Shown here: piece after piece, positions 34,865-42,823 of the stretch | How the letters are laid out: the number at the start of each line of letters is the position of its first letter | Numbering within the stretch: position 1 is the first letter of the stretch | Assembly: GCF_016918035.1 (NCBI RefSeq) | Contig: NZ_JAERWK010000010.1 | Coordinates: 345,313 to 409,312, forward strand | Direction of reading: 5' to 3' | DNA: 64,000 nucleotides | Source of the DNA: Nakamurella leprariae | GTDB taxonomy: Bacteria; Actinomycetota; Actinomycetes; Mycobacteriales; Nakamurellaceae | Position numbers and translations under genes: made by a program | The notes under the pieces: generated by a model | What the model was told of the DNA's origin: nothing | Database searches by the model: none | The model's input: the letters and a program-made list of their open reading frames with translations, nothing else

Positions 34865-34965
34865 GTCGTCGACCTTCTTCTCTGCAACTGCCTTCTCTGC
34901 ACCTGCGGGGTTCACGGGATCTGCCCGCTCACCGCGGCGCGGGCCGCGGTGAGCGGGTCGGCTGG

Positions 34966-36603
34966 TCAGCTCTCGGTGAACGACACCGTGCCGAAGTTCG
35001 GCCAGTTGGCGGAGGTGGAGCTGAGCTCCTCCACACCGTGCAGATTGGACCGCCATGCCCGCTGCAGCTGGGGATTGACCATGACCAGATACGGGACGTC
35101 TTCCATGATCACGCTGGTGGCATCGGTGATCGCGGAGTCGTACTCCTCAGTGGTCGTCGCGGCCAAGAGATCGGCCAGCGCCGCGTCGAGCTCGGGGCTG
35201 CAGTACTGCGACATGTTGCCGTACTGGACGCCCACACTGCCACAGCTGTACTGCCGGTTGAGGATGAACGCCGGATCCGCGTCGAAATAGGTCGTGTGGA
35301 ACAGGTCGAAGTCGAAATCGGTGAAGACGACCGTGGGGATCGACGCATTGTCGACAGCCTCGATGCTGACTTCGACCCCGACCTCGGCCAGCTGCGATCG
35401 CAGCAGCTCTCCCACCGACAGGGACTGCTCGTTCCCGGCGAACGTCTTGTAGACGATGCTGAACCGCGGACTGTTTCCGGACTGCGCGTACCCGGCGGCG
35501 TCCAACGCCGCCTTCGCGGCCTCGACGTCGTACGGATAGCTTGACGTGTAGGTGATGTCGGGGTCGTAGCGGCCGACGAAGGATGGCGCGATCGGGCCCT
35601 CGCCGATCTGCCCGGCCCCGCTCCAGGCGCTCTGCAGGATCTGGTCGCGATCGATGGCCTGCACCAGCGCTCGTCGGACGCCAGGATCGGCCGTCGGGCC
35701 GTCGACGGTGTTGAACGCCAACATCGCCTGGGTCGGGAAGACACCCGCGGACGGCCCGACGACCACCTCGTCATCGCCGGCCACCAGTGTCATGGCAGTG
35801 TCGGGGAACCAGGGGGTGTAGTCGATCTCGCCGGTCCGGAGCGCGTTGACCACCGCGGTGGTGTCGCTGAACAACGCGATGGTCACGCCGTCCAGGGCGG
35901 GCGCGCCGTCCCAGTAGTCCTCGTTGCGGACGTAACTGATCGACTCGCCCTTGGCCCAGGAGTCGAACTTGAACGGTCCGGTGCCGATCGGGGCCAGGTT
36001 GGCCTCGCTCGTGGTGATGTCGGTGCCTCGGTAGACGTGTGCCGGCAGGATCCGCACGACGGCTTCCGACAGCACCGTCGGCAGCACCGATGACGGTTCG
36101 GACAGGACGATCTCGACGGTGTGGTCATCGAGCGCGGTGATCGACGTGGCGTTGGCCAGCGCCAACTTGGCGTTGGCCAGGTTCGCCACCCCGTCGGTCA
36201 ACGTCCAGACGACATCCTCGGCGGTGAACGGCTCACCGTCATGCCAGACCACGTCCGGTCGGAGGTGGTAGGTGTGGGTCAGTCCGTCCGACGAGGACTC
36301 CCACGATTCCGCCAGTCGGGGCTGCGGCACGAAGTCCGCGTCGAGATAGGTCAGCCCCTGCGCCCAGAGCGCCGACGCCGCCAACGTCTGCTGATTGGTC
36401 GTCAGCAGCGGGTTGAGCGTCGTGGGCTCCAGGGAGTACCCGATGATCAGCTCGCCGCCTGCGACCGCCGACCCCGCGGTCGAGGTCGAGTCCGACCCCG
36501 ACGATGACGTCGACGGTGACGTCGAGGAACATGCGCTGACCGTCATCGCGGCGGCGACCGCGACTGCCGTCAGCGCTCTTCGCAACGCGCCTCGGAAACT
36601 CAA
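34966..36603 (-). CDS. Oligopeptide-type ABC substrate-binding lipoprotein
   Basis: A 545-aa exported binding protein (SBP family 5). The signal peptide ends at a good lipobox, TVSACSS, and a Ser/Thr-rich linker anchors the domain. Family motifs: LIIGYSLEPTTLNPLLTTN, LAESWESSSDGLTHTYHLRP, VWHDGEPFTAEDVVWT, IGTGPFKFDSW and ALVQAIDRDQIL. The start is TTG 36603 with GAGAGGA 7 nt upstream. It heads the transporter operon, whose other members follow closely. Ligands in this family range from peptides to nickel-histidine complexes and opines. With the hut genes next door, a histidine-derived peptide or imidazole conjugate is a fair guess. Confidence 0.92.
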   Translation of the reverse strand: MSFRGALRRALTAVAVAAAMTVSACSSTSPSTSSSGSDSTSTAGSAVAGGELIIGYSLEPTTLNPLLTTNQQTLAASALWAQGLTYLDADFVPQPRLAESWESSSDGLTHTYHLRPDVVWHDGEPFTAEDVVWTLTDGVANLANAKLALANATSITALDDHTVEIVLSEPSSVLPTVLSEAVVRILPAHVYRGTDITTSEANLAPIGTGPFKFDSWAKGESISYVRNEDYWDGAPALDGVTIALFSDTTAVVNALRTGEIDYTPWFPDTAMTLVAGDDEVVVGPSAGVFPTQAMLAFNTVDGPTADPGVRRALVQAIDRDQILQSAWSGAGQIGEGPIAPSFVGRYDPDITYTSSYPYDVEAAKAALDAAGYAQSGNSPRFSIVYKTFAGNEQSLSVGELLRSQLAEVGVEVSIEAVDNASIPTVVFTDFDFDLFHTTYFDADPAFILNRQYSCGSVGVQYGNMSQYCSPELDAALADLLAATTTEEYDSAITDATSVIMEDVPYLVMVNPQLQRAWRSNLHGVEELSSTSANWPNFGTVSFTES

Positions 36604-36765
36604 TGGATCGTCCTCTCGTGTACTTCTTGTGCCGTGGTCGCCCGGCTGATGCGGCCTGTCGGAGAGGTCCCCTCGGCGCACCGGCTTCGGCCGCGTGCGG
36701 GGCCGCAGTGACGGGCCAATGACACCATCCGAAGACAGCCGGGGGATCAGGGTCATCGAGCCACG

Positions 36766-36783
36766 CGTCCACGTCGGTGGACG
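36766..36783. promoter_or_regulatory. Candidate IclR operator ahead of the transporter-hut genes
   Basis: A perfect 7-bp inverted repeat, CGTCCAC-GTCG-GTGGACG, lies in the 317-bp gap between the IclR gene and the TTG start of the binding-protein gene, about 165 bp upstream of that start. The rest of the gap (36604-36920) shows no gene. Confidence 0.45.
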
Positions 36784-36920
36784 GTGCACCCGAGCGGAAA
36801 CACGCCCGTCACAGAGCAAGCCGGCCACGCCGGCACCGGTGGGACGGTGGTCACCGGGCCGTCGAGCTGGGCGTCCGGTTCGGCAGGGCCTGTCGCCGGG
36901 CGCGGGAGCGGACCCCGCGG

Positions 36921-37745
36921 TCAGCCAAGTCGACGGGACAGGGCCGTTGCCGCCCGCATCACGTGCGTGGCGAGTTCACCGAGCCGACTGTCGTTGGCTG
37001 ACCGTGTCGGAAAGGTGACTCCGATGCTGGCCACCGGCAACCCACGCTTGTCCCGCACCGCGGCCGCGACCGAACTCAGGCCGGGCGCGATGAATCCGGC
37101 TTCGTGCGACCATCCTCTGATCTGCTCGTTCTGCAGGAACGTCCGCAGCTCGGAGTAGGTCTTCGGGCCGACCCCGGTCCGCTCCACGAGATTGTTGGAC
37201 ATGGCGAACAGGGCGAGGACCTGTTCACGCGGCAACCAACACAGCATCGAGCGACCGGTGGCGGTCAGATGCGCCGGGAGCCGGACCCCGACGTCGGTGA
37301 CCAGCGAGATCCGTCGGATCGGCGACTCCTTGAGCAGGTAGAGCGAATCGTTGCCGTACAACACCGCCAGGTGCGTCGTGTGCTGAACGGTGGCCGCGAC
37401 CCTGGACACGATGGGTCTGGCCAGGTTCTCCAACGGTTCATGTCGCAGGTACGCCGAACCCAGATCGAGCGCGGCTTGTCCGAGCAGATAGCCACGACTC
37501 TCAGGAATGCGCACGACGAAGCCCTCTTCGATGAGGACCTGCAGGAGCTGATAGGTCGAGCTGCGTGGCATCCCGATCCGCCGCGAGATCGAACTGGCAG
37601 GGAGTGGGTGCGTGGAGGACGCCAGCAGGCGCAGGGCAGCGATCCCTTGTCGCAGCGCCGGCATGCGAGGTCGGAGCTCGCCGTTGAACCGCTCAGCGTC
37701 CTCGGGTTCCACACACTCGTCGTCCTGCACGTGTTCGACCTCCAC
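36921..37745 (-). CDS. IclR-family transcriptional regulator
   Basis: A 274-aa regulator. A winged HTH in residues about 28-90 (IAALRLLASSTHPLPASSIS, GMPRSSTYQLLQVLIEEGFV) is followed by the IclR effector domain: VSRVAATVQHTTHLAVLYG, RLPAHLTATGRSMLCWL, RGWSHEAGFIAPGLSSVAAA and PVASIGVTFP. IclR proteins bind a small metabolite and repress or activate nearby catabolic operons. It is upstream of, and on the same strand as, the transporter and hut genes, making it their likely controller. The N-terminal 20 acidic residues are unusual and a start at a later codon is possible. Confidence 0.92.
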   Translation of the reverse strand: MEVEHVQDDECVEPEDAERFNGELRPRMPALRQGIAALRLLASSTHPLPASSISRRIGMPRSSTYQLLQVLIEEGFVVRIPESRGYLLGQAALDLGSAYLRHEPLENLARPIVSRVAATVQHTTHLAVLYGNDSLYLLKESPIRRISLVTDVGVRLPAHLTATGRSMLCWLPREQVLALFAMSNNLVERTGVGPKTYSELRTFLQNEQIRGWSHEAGFIAPGLSSVAAAVRDKRGLPVASIGVTFPTRSANDSRLGELATHVMRAATALSRRLG

Positions 37746-38291
37746 CCGCCATCACGAAGTTGCGCCCCCCGGTTCCGTCGAACATGCGACAGCGCTTGCC
37801 GGTCGCGACGCGCGGACACCTTGGACGCCCCGGACGCCGCAACCGTGGGCCCGGACGAGGTCACGATCGCGTCAAGGCCGCGACAGGCAGCCTCGGCGCA
37901 CCGGTCTCATGGTCGCCACCGAACACCCGATTTGCGTCGATGCCGAGTCACGGCGGTTACGCCGAGTTTGCGCAGATGGAGGAACAGCCCGGGCCACCCG
38001 GCGGCAGGCAATGCCACTGGACACACCGGTCGCCGGGCCCCGGGCGTGAGGCGAGGCGGCAGTTCGGCGGCGGAGGCGTCTGCTCGACCAGCGTGCAGCC
38101 CGGACAGTGTTGCGGTTCGGAATGTCTCGCTCGTCGTCGAGGCAGCAGAGATCAGTGCCGGCGCTGCGGGCTTCGATCGGTTCGACGAGCGCCGGAACAA
38201 CCTCGGCTCGAATGGTCCGGGATCGACCGCCCATGGGCTGCGGAACCTCGACCAGGACGACCTCCGTCGCGCGGAACGCGCGACGGAGCAG
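37746..38291. other. Gene-free stretch between IclR and the FAD oxidoreductase
   Basis: 545 bp in which the open frames are short, Arg/Pro-rich and without ribosome sites, the pattern of shadow frames in GC-rich DNA. I see no gene, hairpin or repeat that I would defend. It separates the catabolic cluster from the next gene group. Confidence 0.5.
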
Positions 38292-39683
38292 TCACTCCCG
38301 CCACCGCCCGCCGGAGGCGGCGCCGACCGCCTTCAGGTGCCGGCGTGCCGTCGGCGACCACCCGGCCAACACCTCGTGCCGGGTGTTGGCCGATCCGGTG
38401 AAGTTGATGGTGGCGGCGGGTGGCGACCAGGGGGACAGTGCGTCGAGCACGCCGCGGACGGCACCCGATGCCGCCGCCCGGGGTGATCCGGGGCCGACCG
38501 GGTCGAGTGGGAACGGATGGCTGGACACCCACAGGCCGAACGCCGCGTCGCGTCCCGGGACGCAGTCGGCTCGATCGTCGGGGGCGTCAACGAGGGCGCC
38601 ACCGAGGTGTCGGATCTCCACCAGGGTCAACGGCGTCGGCACCTGCGGGCCGGCCACCTCGACGAGTGCGTGGGCGGTGTCGGCGGTGAACGCGTCCAGC
38701 AGCAGCCCGCCGCCGACGTGCACGCGTGGGGTGATCGGATCGTTGTGGATCTCGCCGATCCGCGCCCACGGCAGCGGTCCGACCCCACCCAGCACGGGCC
38801 GGGCCATCCGACGGAGGGCAGCCGGGACCTCCTCGTCCCCGACGGTCGCGCCAGTGGCCGCCACCCGCAGGTGCGCGACCGTCCGGCCGGCCAGCACGGG
38901 CGGCAGCGTCGGCAGGTCAGGCAGCCGCAGCACGGCCAGTGAGGTGGTCAGGTCGCTGGGGACGTCGCCCTGCAGCCAGCGCTGGTAGCCGTCGACGACG
39001 GCGGGGATGTCCGCCGCGGCGAAGTACAGGCCGCCCGCCCGCAGCGGTTCCTGCGCGACCAGCGCCAGGTCCACCCCGGTGACCACGCCGATGTCGGGCC
39101 GGCCGCCCAGCAGCGCCCCGAACAGGTCCGGGCGGTGATCGGCGTCCACGGTGAGCGGACCGCCACCCGGAAGGACCAGATGGACCGCTCGGACCCGATC
39201 ACTGCAGGCCCCCAGGCTCCGGGCCAGGGGGCCGAAGCCACCGCCGAGCAGCAATCCGACCACCCCGACGTCGGGCGCTGACCCGCACACCGGGGCGAGG
39301 CCGTGCGGGTCCGCGGCGTCCATCACCGCTCGCCACCGGGCCCCGGCGCCGACGCGGGCGATGCGCGTCGCCGGGTCGACCGTCACCGACCCCAGCCCCG
39401 CCGTGGTGACGACGAGACCGCCGCGCACCGAGTCGATCTCGGCATGACCGGTGCCGTGCACCAGCCACGGCACGTCATGATCCCGAGCCCAGTCCAGCGC
39501 GATCAGCACATCGGCGGCGTTCGAGGCCTGCACCACCACGTCGGGCCGGTGGGCGACCGTGGGGTTGAACGCGGCCAGCACGCCGGGCACCCTCGGGTCG
39601 TTCCCGTCCAGCACCGTTCCGCGGATCCGGCGGCGCAGCCGGTCCAGTCCCGGCCGATCCCCTCCGACGAGACGGTCGATCAT
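38292..39683 (-). CDS. FAD-linked oxidoreductase (PCMH/berberine-bridge type)
   Basis: A 463-aa flavoprotein. The FAD domain contains HRPDVVVQASNAADVLIALDWA, the pyrophosphate-loop motif WLVHGTGHAE (in place of the usual RGGGHS), GLGSVTVDPATRIARVGAGA and VGLLLGGGFGPLARSLG. A substrate domain follows, and the berberine-bridge C-terminus appears as ATINFTGS. The His of GTGH is where many relatives attach FAD covalently. The second common Cys attachment site (GxxGxCP) reads VGVVGLLLGGG, so only single-point linkage is likely. It follows the SnoaL-like gene by 26 bp and probably works with it. Sugars, alcohols or polyketides are typical substrates. Confidence 0.85.
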   Translation of the reverse strand: MIDRLVGGDRPGLDRLRRRIRGTVLDGNDPRVPGVLAAFNPTVAHRPDVVVQASNAADVLIALDWARDHDVPWLVHGTGHAEIDSVRGGLVVTTAGLGSVTVDPATRIARVGAGARWRAVMDAADPHGLAPVCGSAPDVGVVGLLLGGGFGPLARSLGACSDRVRAVHLVLPGGGPLTVDADHRPDLFGALLGGRPDIGVVTGVDLALVAQEPLRAGGLYFAAADIPAVVDGYQRWLQGDVPSDLTTSLAVLRLPDLPTLPPVLAGRTVAHLRVAATGATVGDEEVPAALRRMARPVLGGVGPLPWARIGEIHNDPITPRVHVGGGLLLDAFTADTAHALVEVAGPQVPTPLTLVEIRHLGGALVDAPDDRADCVPGRDAAFGLWVSSHPFPLDPVGPGSPRAAASGAVRGVLDALSPWSPPAATINFTGSANTRHEVLAGWSPTARRHLKAVGAASGGRWRE

Positions 39684-39709
39684 GCGGTGGGTCCCTCTCG
39701 TGACGGCGG

Positions 39710-40126
39710 TCAGGCGAACAGCTCGGCGACCTTGCCCTGGTCGTAGTAGCCGATGACCTCGCGGACCGCGCCGTCGGCCACCCGCATGAGCCAGCAGTAC
39801 CGCATGGAGTAGTCGGTGCCGTTGCGGCCCAGACCGCCGACGCCGGAGAACTCCACCAGGCCCCAGTCGCCGTCGACCATGATCCGCAGCACCTCCGGTC
39901 GCGGCCAGCGCTCCAGTCGCTCGGCGAGCGGTCGGTAGATCCTCTCCAGGTACTCGGCTCTGCCGTGGCACGTGCCCGAGATGGGGGAATGGCCGGTGGC
40001 CGTCCAGACGATGTCGTCGGCCAGGCCCGCGGCGAAGACGGCCCCGTCGAAACCGCTCTCGGTCAGCCGCCGGAACCAGCCGGTCAGGAAGGCGCGGGTG
40101 TCGGACTCCGGCTCGGTCGAGCTCAT
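39710..40126 (-). CDS. SnoaL-like (NTF2-fold) protein
   Basis: A 138-aa small cone-fold protein, with FLTGWFRRLTESGFDGAVF, DIVWTATGHSPISGTCHGR and the closing VREVIGYYDQGKVAELF, as in SnoaL-like cyclases and isomerases. Start ATG 40126 has CAGGAG 6 nt upstream. It is co-transcribed with the FAD oxidoreductase downstream. No polyketide synthase is nearby, so an isomerase or binding role for a small molecule is more likely than a polyketide step. Confidence 0.8.
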   Translation of the reverse strand: MSSTEPESDTRAFLTGWFRRLTESGFDGAVFAAGLADDIVWTATGHSPISGTCHGRAEYLERIYRPLAERLERWPRPEVLRIMVDGDWGLVEFSGVGGLGRNGTDYSMRYCWLMRVADGAVREVIGYYDQGKVAELFA

Positions 40127-40191
40127 GTGCTGCTCCTGACTGGACGGGACCTTCGGTCGGCCGGTGCGAGGCGGGGATCCTGCCGAGGCTG

Positions 40192-42009
40192 TCATGTCCG
40201 CCGCCGGCGGGACGCAAGCAGGACCAGCGCGACGCCGCCGACGACCGCGGCGCCGCCGACGACCACCAGCGGTGCCACGTCGGTACCGGTGGCCGCCAGG
40301 CCGGGACCGTCGCCCTGGCCGGAACGGAACTGGGCGGCGGCCACGGTCGACAGCCGATCAGCGGCAGGCGGTCCCGCCGGTGGACTGCCTGCGCCGTCGG
40401 CCGCCGGGATCGCCGTGGTGGTCGGCGGTGTTGTCAGGACCGAGGTCGACAGATCCGGCACAGTCGTCGGTGGGGTCGTCGGTGTCGGGCGGCCCGGGGT
40501 GGTCGGCACCGTGACCGGCGCGTCGTCCCCGCCGACGGCCGCCTGCACCTCGACCACGGACGTCCCCGGGGTGAGCCCGGGGTAGGAGGCGGTGAACGTG
40601 TGCGGACCGACGCCGTGCACGGTGACCTCGTTGGCGTCCACCGTGGAGAAGACGTCGGCGGCCACGCTGCTGTGGTAGCTGGCGTCACTCGTCGCGTCAC
40701 CGACGAGATTGCCGTACGCATCGATGCCTTCGACCATGAGGATCACCGTGCTGCCGTCGGTCGCAGTCGGGGGGACGCCGACCATCCGCAATCCGGCGAC
40801 AGCGCCCGGCTCGACGTCCACCGTCGTGCTGGCGGACCCGGCGGACACGCCGTTCCAGGCTGCGGTGATGGTGCGGTATCCGGCCGTGGTCATCACCACC
40901 CCACCGGCCGTGAACGTGTCCGTGGGTTCGGAGCTGGCGACGGTGACGTGTCCGGTGGGATCGGGCAACAAATTGCCCTGGCTGTCCACGGCGCTGACCG
41001 TGAACGGCACCGCCGTGGTGGAGGCCGTGACCGTGGCCGGCAACCCGGTCAGATCGAGCTGGAACCCGCTGTCCCAGAACAACTGGATGCTGCCCGCGCC
41101 GGTCAGCGGGGCCGTGCCGATGGTGCCGTCGAACACCGGCCCCGGGTCGGCGACCAGGCTCTGCCCGGCCCCACCGCCGCCGCCACCGGCGGCCAGCGCC
41201 GTCGCTGCGCCGACCCCACCACCCGCGCCGCCGTACAGGGCGCCGCCGCCTCCGCCACCACCCGGGCCGTTCGTGCCCTGGGCGGTGTTGATGGCGTCGG
41301 CGCCGACCGCACCGGGGGTGCCGATGTTGCCGCCCGCGGCGCCGCCTGCCCCGCCGCTGTCCCTCGGGGTGCCCGACCCGGGCGCCCCACCGGTCGGGGT
41401 GGCACCGCCGTTCCCGCCGGCACCACCCTTGACCGCCGAGCCGTCGTCGATGGACCCATCCGCGCCGCCCCCTCCGCCCCCGCCGGCGACGGTCATCGCC
41501 GTGCCGCCGCCGCCCGTCAGGATGACCGAGGCGCCGCCGCCACCTCCGGCGCCCACGAACCGCTGGTCATCGATCCACAGCGCGGTGCCGGACGCGCCAC
41601 CGCTGTACTGACCGCCCCACCCGCCCGGGCCGCCGGAGATCCCCATGCCCCCCACGATGAGCTCGAGCTGATCGCCGGGCGTGACGTAGAAGGAGCCGGT
41701 GGTCACCCCGCCGAGACCGCCGGCTCCACCGGCCACCGCGTCGGCGCCGGACCCGCCCACCGCCTGGAAGCTGACCGCCTGCACCCCGGCCGGGACCGTC
41801 ACCGTCTGGACGGACCCGGTGAAGGAGAACATGATCGGGCCGGCGCTGTCGCTGACCGGCAGCGCGGCCGCTGCGACCGGAGCCACCCACCCGGCCGCGG
41901 CGGCGGTCACGGCGGTCACGGCGGCGATGTGAGTGGCACGCTGCACGGCTCGGCGCAGCCCGGTCGGTCGCCGACGGGTGGCGGGGGCCGGGATTCGTGG
42001 GTGCTGCAC
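40192..42009 (-). CDS. Glycine-rich, sortase-anchored (LAxTG) surface protein
   Basis: A 605-aa exported protein. After a signal peptide (cut near VAAAALP) comes a domain beginning MFSFTGSVQTVTVPAGVQ and a Gly-rich region (about 75-305) with long Gly runs interspersed with Ala. Two Ig-like/bacterial-surface repeats follow (about 315-490, with PFTVSAVDSQGNLLPDPTG and ILMVEGIDAYGNLVGDATS), then a Thr/Pro-rich wall-spanning stalk. The C-terminus is LAATG, a hydrophobic helix and RRRRT. LAxTG is the motif of class E sortases in actinobacteria. No sortase gene is in the window. The GTG start at 42009 has GAGAAG upstream. Confidence 0.85.
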   Translation of the reverse strand: MQHPRIPAPATRRRPTGLRRAVQRATHIAAVTAVTAAAAGWVAPVAAAALPVSDSAGPIMFSFTGSVQTVTVPAGVQAVSFQAVGGSGADAVAGGAGGLGGVTTGSFYVTPGDQLELIVGGMGISGGPGGWGGQYSGGASGTALWIDDQRFVGAGGGGGASVILTGGGGTAMTVAGGGGGGGADGSIDDGSAVKGGAGGNGGATPTGGAPGSGTPRDSGGAGGAAGGNIGTPGAVGADAINTAQGTNGPGGGGGGGALYGGAGGGVGAATALAAGGGGGGAGQSLVADPGPVFDGTIGTAPLTGAGSIQLFWDSGFQLDLTGLPATVTASTTAVPFTVSAVDSQGNLLPDPTGHVTVASSEPTDTFTAGGVVMTTAGYRTITAAWNGVSAGSASTTVDVEPGAVAGLRMVGVPPTATDGSTVILMVEGIDAYGNLVGDATSDASYHSSVAADVFSTVDANEVTVHGVGPHTFTASYPGLTPGTSVVEVQAAVGGDDAPVTVPTTPGRPTPTTPPTTVPDLSTSVLTTPPTTTAIPAADGAGSPPAGPPAADRLSTVAAAQFRSGQGDGPGLAATGTDVAPLVVVGGAAVVGGVALVLLASRRRRT

Positions 42010-42087
42010 GGTCGTCTTCTCTCGGTGCGAGGTCGGGGCTGGTTGCGACTGGCTGGGTGCGACTGGCTGGGTGCGATCGGAGGGTCC

Positions 42088-42648
42088 TCAGCTGCCGGAG
42101 CACGCCCGCGCGTCCAGCTCCGGCGGCAGGTCGTCGGCCTGGGCGCAGACCGTGGCCCGGTCCTGGTACGCCCAGCTGCCGGACACCTCGCGCCAGATCC
42201 CGGTCGCCTGGTTCCTGCCGTCCGCCTCGTACGTGCCGACCGCCCAGTCGCCCGAGCAGGTGATGGCGTCGATCGGGTACTGCGGGTCGTAGTCCGGGGT
42301 CACCGACCGCAGCGTGGCGTCGTCCGGGCAGGGGTTCGGTGCGCTGCCGCTGTGGTCATCGCCTCCGGTCGGCGTGCTCTGCCCGCCTCCGCCGTCGTCG
42401 GCACTGCTCCCGGTGGTCGGAGCGGCAGTCGTGGAGCTGACGACGTCCGTCTCGGTGACGGTGGCATCCGGCGCCTCCGCAGTCGACGTCACGGTGGCCA
42501 TCGAGGTGATCACCGACGTGGTGCCGGCGATCGACGCGGCCGGCGTCGACCCGCCGCACGCGGTGAGGCCGAGCGTCAGCACCGCCAGCGCTGCGGCACC
42601 GGTCACCCAGTGCCGAGCGATCCGTCGGTTCGTGGCCTCGACACTCAT
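42088..42648 (-). CDS. Putative lipoprotein of unknown function
   Basis: A 186-aa exported protein. The signal peptide ends in the lipobox LTAC, and a Ser/Thr/Ala/Gly-rich linker of about 75 residues precedes a C-terminal globular part of about 75 residues. The latter has four cysteines (PCPDD, ITCSGDW, TVCAQ, RACSG), likely two disulfides, and SGDWAVGTYEADG, a pattern seen in many secreted actinobacterial proteins. GGAGGGG lies 7 nt before ATG 42648. It sits 78 bp upstream of the LAxTG protein and may share its surface role. Confidence 0.8.
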   Translation of the reverse strand: MSVEATNRRIARHWVTGAAALAVLTLGLTACGGSTPAASIAGTTSVITSMATVTSTAEAPDATVTETDVVSSTTAAPTTGSSADDGGGGQSTPTGGDDHSGSAPNPCPDDATLRSVTPDYDPQYPIDAITCSGDWAVGTYEADGRNQATGIWREVSGSWAYQDRATVCAQADDLPPELDARACSGS

Positions 42649-42823
42649 GGATGTCCCCTCCGATGCCGCGCGGCCGGTGTCCGCCGCGATGACGACGCGT
42701 TGATGATCAGCAGGATGGTCGCCGGCGCTTGCATTCCGCTTCCATCGCTCGGGCGCGGGATGCAGGCGGGATGACAGCGGGCTCCGACACGATCAGCGCC
42801 TGCCGATGACCAGGAGGCCCGTC

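Noticed and set aside
40192..42009. Glycine-rich region taken as a PE_PGRS protein
   Set aside because: It lacks the PE N-terminal domain and instead carries a signal peptide, Ig-like repeats and an LAxTG signal.
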